From positions 98,202-162,201 of the forward strand of contig MHZT01000044.1 of the NCBI GenBank assembly GCA_001828855.1: a stretch of 64,000 nt of DNA, in the 5' to 3' direction. This stretch comes from Rhodobacterales bacterium RIFCSPHIGHO2_02_FULL_62_130 (GTDB taxonomy: Bacteria; Pseudomonadota; Alphaproteobacteria; Rhodobacterales; Rhodobacteraceae). The notes under the pieces are model-generated. The model did not search any database, was not told the origin of the DNA, and worked only from the letters and a program-made list of their open reading frames with translations. The first letter of the stretch is position 1, and each line of letters begins with the position of its first letter. Both the position numbers and the translations under genes were made by a program. Shown piece after piece: positions 60,424 to 64,000 of the stretch.

Positions 60424-62084
60424 GTGAGCAAGACAAAGACAACGGCGGCGAGATACCGCTTTCCTGGTTTGGCAAGACGCTGTGGAAGTTCACGCCGCTT
60501 TACGGGGAGTTGGTGTTCCTCGCCATTTGCTTGCGGTTGATCGGGCTGGTTGAGCCCTTCATCTTCCAGGTCATCATCGACCGCATCCTGCCGTTCCAGC
60601 GCGAAGCCTCGCTGATCGTCGTCGTTGCGATTTTCGTGGCTGTCAGCCTGTTCCAGCTCGGCTTCGAAGTCCTGTCCCAAGTCCTTGGCATGCTGACGGC
60701 GAACAAGGTCACCAGAGAATTTGGCGCGCGGATTTTCGACCATCTGTTCAAGCTGCCGTTCAGCCATTTTCGCAAATGGTCAGTTGGCGAAATCATCGCG
60801 CGGATCAGCGAAACCGACTCTATCCGGGCCTTTCTCGTCGGCACAACGACAGGTGTTTTTCTCGACCTGCTGTTCGTCGTCGTTTACGTGGGCGTACTGC
60901 TGACTCTATCCGTTCCGTTAACCATGATCATTTTGGCGGCAATGCCGCTGCAGATCCTGATCTACGTCGGCTTCGGCCCCTTTTTGCGCCGGAGACTGCG
61001 TGTGCAGTTTGATGCGGGGGCCGCGCATCAGACGCAGATGGTCGAAAACATCTCCGGTATCGCGGCTGTAAAGGCGCTGAGCGCCGAAGGGCCGATGCTG
61101 GAACGGCTAGATCGGACGCTGCATGCAAACCTGCAAGCAGGCTACCGCGTCGGCATCCTGAACATCTGGAATGAAAAGCTGCTGTTCGTTCTAGATCGGG
61201 CGATCACCATCAGCATCATCTTTTTCGGCGCACAGTTCGTGTTTGCCGGGCAGATGACACTGGGTGAGTTGATCGCATTCCACCTGCTTGCCGCAAAGGT
61301 CACGGGACCGATCGAGAATTTCTCCAGCCTTTGGGAAAGCTGGCAAAACATCCGCGTTTCACGGCAAAGGCTTGGGGATGTGGTCAACAGCCCCATGGAG
61401 CCGTTCGATGCATTGCCGAAGCTTCCTGCAAATCTGAAAGGGCGGTTGCAGTTCCGCGCTGTCGATTTCGCCTATCAGCCCTCGGCTCAGGTATTGAAGG
61501 GTTTCGACTTCGAAGCTGAACCCAATACTCTGACACTCGTCGTCGGGCCATCGGGCGTTGGAAAATCAACGTTCGGCCGTCTTGCGTCGGGCATCGAGGT
61601 GCCAGATTCTGGCGAGGTGACTTTGGACGGCGAGAACATCGCGCATTTCGAGCCGCACGACGTCAGAACCAAGATCACTTACGTGCCGCAGGAACCCTAT
61701 CTGTTTTCGGGAACGCTGCGAGAGAACCTCACTCTTGGCAATGAGGCCGCAACTGACGAAATGATTGAACGCGCCCTGCGGATTTCTGCAGCGGACCGGC
61801 TGGTCGTACAGCTTCCTTTGGGTTTGGATACGCACGTCGGGGAACGCGGATCTGCCCTCTCTGGCGGGCAGCGCCAGCGCGTTGCCATCGCTCGCGCCCT
61901 CGTGCGGCGACCAAAGGTCATCATTCTGGACGAGCCAACTAGCGCCCTTGATGCCGCAGCGCAGCGCCTGATGGCAGCCGAGTTGCGGGCGCTCAAATCC
62001 GAAGCGACGTTGATCATCATCACCCACAGTCCGGACATCTTTGTTGATCCGGATCAGGTCGTGGATTTTGAGGCCCTCAAATGA
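60420..62084 (+). CDS. Type I secretion ABC transporter (HlyB/PrtD-like)
   Basis: A 554-residue fused membrane-ATPase transporter. Six helices (about residues 20-290) precede the NBD: Walker A GPSGVGKST, signature LSGGQRQR, Walker B VIILDEPTSALD, H-loop ITHSPDIF. There is no N-terminal C39 peptidase or C39-like domain, so leader removal would be done by other proteases (the M16 pair or the M3-like enzyme). It is followed by the HlyD adaptor with an ATGA overlap. No TolC is present in the window. Confidence 0.92.
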   Translation: MSEQDKDNGGEIPLSWFGKTLWKFTPLYGELVFLAICLRLIGLVEPFIFQVIIDRILPFQREASLIVVVAIFVAVSLFQLGFEVLSQVLGMLTANKVTREFGARIFDHLFKLPFSHFRKWSVGEIIARISETDSIRAFLVGTTTGVFLDLLFVVVYVGVLLTLSVPLTMIILAAMPLQILIYVGFGPFLRRRLRVQFDAGAAHQTQMVENISGIAAVKALSAEGPMLERLDRTLHANLQAGYRVGILNIWNEKLLFVLDRAITISIIFFGAQFVFAGQMTLGELIAFHLLAAKVTGPIENFSSLWESWQNIRVSRQRLGDVVNSPMEPFDALPKLPANLKGRLQFRAVDFAYQPSAQVLKGFDFEAEPNTLTLVVGPSGVGKSTFGRLASGIEVPDSGEVTLDGENIAHFEPHDVRTKITYVPQEPYLFSGTLRENLTLGNEAATDEMIERALRISAADRLVVQLPLGLDTHVGERGSALSGGQRQRVAIARALVRRPKVIILDEPTSALDAAAQRLMAAELRALKSEATLIIITHSPDIFVDPDQVVDFEALK

Positions 62085-63406
62085 CCGACCTTCCGTCAAG
62101 CGAGCGCGTTGCCTCTCCCACTCTGCACGCAACCATTCTTTTCACGATTGGCGTGTTCATCGCGATCCTTGTCATGTCCTTCATCTTCAAGGTTGAAGTG
62201 GTGGCGCGCGGTCAGGGGCGTGTGGTGCCAATCAGCCGGGTTCAGGTCATCCAGCCCGAGTTTTCCGGGCGGATCGCGGTCATTCATGTCCAGAACGGCA
62301 TGACTGTCGAAAAGGGCGATATCCTGATTGAGCTTGACCCGACTGAAGCCACGGTCGAGCTTGGCAAGGTGCAGTCCGAACAGGTCCTTCTGACCATCGA
62401 AAGCGCGCGCATTGATGCCATGGTCGCCGCCTTGGCGCTGGAACCGGCGTCTGAGGATTTTCTCGAAGTGGCCCAGTCGGGCTTTTCCTTGCCCGCTCCT
62501 CTTGCCAACCACCCCTTTGCAGCCGACCAACGCCGCCTTCTTGATGCCGAGCTCGAAGATTACCTTGCGTCGCTTGCGCAGTTGGCCGCGCGTGATGATG
62601 CCAGTCGAAAGTCGGAGGCTGTCACATTGGCCAATATCGACCGTCTGGCTGCAACGATTGATATTCAGACCGAACGCCTTCGAAATGCCGAGAAGTTGCT
62701 GCAACAGGGGACCACTAGCCGTGCGGCCTTTCTGGATGTGCAGCAGACCTTCACCGAACTGGAACGCCAGCGCGACGTCTATCTGGCTGAGCTTGACCAA
62801 AAAGCGGCCGAACGGGCGGCGCTGGAAAGCGAACGGCGCCGAACCGTCACTAATCTGAAAAACGCTATGGCTGAAAGGAAGACCGAGATCGAAGCAAGGC
62901 TTGCGACCCTGACCGAAGACGCAAGAACGGCGTCGCGGCGTGTGGATTCGGCTACGCTTCTGGCCCCGACTGCAGGCGTTGTAGACAAGCTGTCAGTGTT
63001 CACAATTGGCGGGATTGCCGAAGCTGGCACCGAACTGCTTCGCGTCGTGCCAACCGAAATTGCGGTTGAGATCGAGGGAACCTTCTCGAACTCGGACATT
63101 GGATTTCTGGCCGAGGGGCAACAAGCCAATATTCGCCTCGATGCCTACCCGTCCGAACGCTTTGGTTTTCTGAAGGCACGTGTCACGGACATTGCCGCAG
63201 ACTCGGCCGAAGTGGCAGACAAGCAATGGGCCTACATCTTGCGGATCACCCCGGAACAAGCATTCCTGACAGCGGGTGACGACCGTTTCGCGCTGCGTCC
63301 AGGCATGACGGCAACAATCGACGTCACCACCGATGAACGCCGGATCATCAGCTATTTCTTCGCCCCCATCGTCCGCACAATCCAAGATGCCATGGGAGAA
63401 CGGTAG
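62081..63406 (+). CDS. HlyD-family type I secretion adaptor
   Basis: A 441-residue membrane fusion protein. There is one N-terminal helix (ATILFTIGVFIAILVMSFIF), the HlyD opening (VEVVARGQGRVVPISRVQVIQPEFSGRIAVIHVQNGMTVEKGDILIELD), a long coiled coil (about residues 120-290) and a barrel at the end (VVPTEIAVEIEGTFSNSDIGFLAEGQQANIRLDAYPSERFG). It is the last gene of the peptide operon. Confidence 0.93.
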   Translation: MTDLPSSERVASPTLHATILFTIGVFIAILVMSFIFKVEVVARGQGRVVPISRVQVIQPEFSGRIAVIHVQNGMTVEKGDILIELDPTEATVELGKVQSEQVLLTIESARIDAMVAALALEPASEDFLEVAQSGFSLPAPLANHPFAADQRRLLDAELEDYLASLAQLAARDDASRKSEAVTLANIDRLAATIDIQTERLRNAEKLLQQGTTSRAAFLDVQQTFTELERQRDVYLAELDQKAAERAALESERRRTVTNLKNAMAERKTEIEARLATLTEDARTASRRVDSATLLAPTAGVVDKLSVFTIGGIAEAGTELLRVVPTEIAVEIEGTFSNSDIGFLAEGQQANIRLDAYPSERFGFLKARVTDIAADSAEVADKQWAYILRITPEQAFLTAGDDRFALRPGMTATIDVTTDERRIISYFFAPIVRTIQDAMGER

Positions 63407-63602
63407 CTGGTCGAATTCATGGCGGAAGGTCTGAATGCTGGTAATAGTCTCGATAGGCCTAAAACTTATAGCCATTTCAACCCCTTGCGCTTCGATCCGG
63501 AGGGTGGCCCCCTTGGCATGGTTCCTCCCCGGTCCCAAACGTATGCGGGGGGGCGCAGCGCAGCGTTTCGCTAGCGACAGGCACTTTCACCGGGGAATCC
63601 AG

Positions 63603-63754
63603 GCGGAAGCCACCTGTCGGGGGATCTTGGAAGAAGCGGCACATTATCAAAGGCTTGCAGAATCACGATCTTGGCGTGCTGGATTCTTTTGCGGAATCCA
63701 CCTGAGCCAGTTTTCGGAAGCCACTTCGTGTAAGCCACCACGCCGGAAGCCACC
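63603..63754 (+). repeat. Cluster of GGAAGCCACC-type short repeats
   Basis: GCGGAAGCCACC (63603), GCGGAATCCACC (63691), TTCGGAAGCCACTT (63713), GTAAGCCACC (63730) and CCGGAAGCCACC (63743) lie in a non-coding stretch. Multiple internal repeats of this look are found at ends of IS21-family elements, but no transposase is seen. The rest of 63407-63822 holds no gene. Confidence 0.5.
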
Positions 63755-63822
63755 CTTGCAATGGGACAATCCGCGCCGCGACAGTGCCGCGCTCATCGAG
63801 CGCGGCAGCAAGATCGGGAAGG

Positions 63823-64000
63823 TCAGGCGCGACCGGTGTACTTGTCCAGCAGACCCTCCAGCAGGGCCATCCGGTCGCCGCTGAAATCACCCGCCTGCGG
63901 TGTAGGGCCCTGCATCGAACGCACGAAGAACTGACGAAAGTCCTGGCGCTCGGCGCACCAGGCCAGCAGCTTCACCCCTTGCGGCGGATGCACCAACGCC
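63823..64000 (-). CDS. C-terminal end of an unidentified protein
   Basis: A minus-strand frame entering from the right edge encodes the last 58 residues (ALVHPPQGVKLLAWCAERQDF...GPTPQAGDFSGDRMALLEGLLDKYTGRA) and ends at 63823-63825. The sequence looks protein-like (helical, ordinary composition), but the family cannot be named. Confidence 0.5.
   Translation of the reverse strand, partial: ALVHPPQGVKLLAWCAERQDFRQFFVRSMQGPTPQAGDFSGDRMALLEGLLDKYTGRA

Noticed and set aside
63435..63884. A 149-residue plus-strand frame after the HlyD gene
   Set aside because: It runs through the short repeats and antisense to the minus-strand gene end; composition is not protein-like.

Overview
The window looks like the chromosome of a GC-rich alphaproteobacterium, most likely a Rhodobacterales (Rhodobacter/Gemmobacter/Paracoccus-type) species. 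This rests on base composition, dense operons with ATGA/GTGA overlaps, paired DevBCA-type exporter genes, an iron-sulfur photolyase of the Agrobacterium PhrB type, Rieske-based betaine catabolism genes and a clustered nadA-nadB-nadC.

Layout. 1-3.6 kb: the start of an RND-type periplasmic adaptor gene and a DevB-DevC-DevA-like exporter operon, both on the minus strand. Each is preceded by a related palindromic operator that suggests one shared (TetR-type) repressor. 3.7-7.1 kb: a SulP anion permease and a PhrB-type photolyase. 7.2-24.1 kb: a large catabolic regulon. It holds a sugar-type ABC importer, a LacI regulator, an AtzG/AtzE-like amidase pair, two divergent histidinol-dehydrogenase-like enzymes, an SDR, a double cupin, a MetE/epoxyalkane:CoM-transferase-like protein, an alpha/beta hydrolase, an HpcH/HpaI aldolase and two SnoaL-like proteins. 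Five copies of a TTGCAwwCGTATkCAA-like operator tie these genes together. 24.2-29.0 kb: a DeoR regulator divergent from a GlpA-like/HcnB-like/FGGY-kinase operon. 29.1-36.7 kb: a betaine ABC transporter, an Ldh-family oxidoreductase, a two-component Rieske oxygenase (GbcA/GbcB-like) and a LysR regulator. 36.7-44.3 kb: a molybdenum hydroxylase (FAD, 2Fe-2S and Mo subunits) with an overlapping MoaD-like gene, then nadA-nadB-nadC. 44.5-45.5 kb: rsgA.

45.6-53.9 kb is a genomic island or prophage remnant. A tRNA-fMet-like fragment lies at its left edge, followed by a large unknown gene, a tyrosine integrase, a repeat-rich control region with 54-bp inverted repeats, and a phage replication module: excisionase-like HTH, VRR-NUC nuclease, HTH initiator with internal iteron-like repeats, C5 cytosine methyltransferase and a hypothetical. 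The methyltransferase gene carries a second, protein-like reading frame.

54.0-63.4 kb is the most interesting part. It is a compact operon that looks like an undescribed peptide (bacteriocin/RiPP-like) biosynthesis and export system. It encodes an M3-like HExxH peptidase fused to a degenerate HlyC-like acyltransferase domain, a stand-alone HlyC-like lysine acyltransferase, an SCP2-like/JmjC hydroxylase fusion, a 102-residue glycine-rich peptide with a Gly15 run, a two-helix membrane protein (immunity candidate), an active/inactive pair of M16 peptidases, and a type I ABC exporter with its HlyD adaptor. An 11-cytosine tract lies between a TTGACA box and a weak -10 just upstream, suggesting a phase-variable promoter. 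The right edge has short GGAAGCCACC repeats and the end of an unidentified gene.
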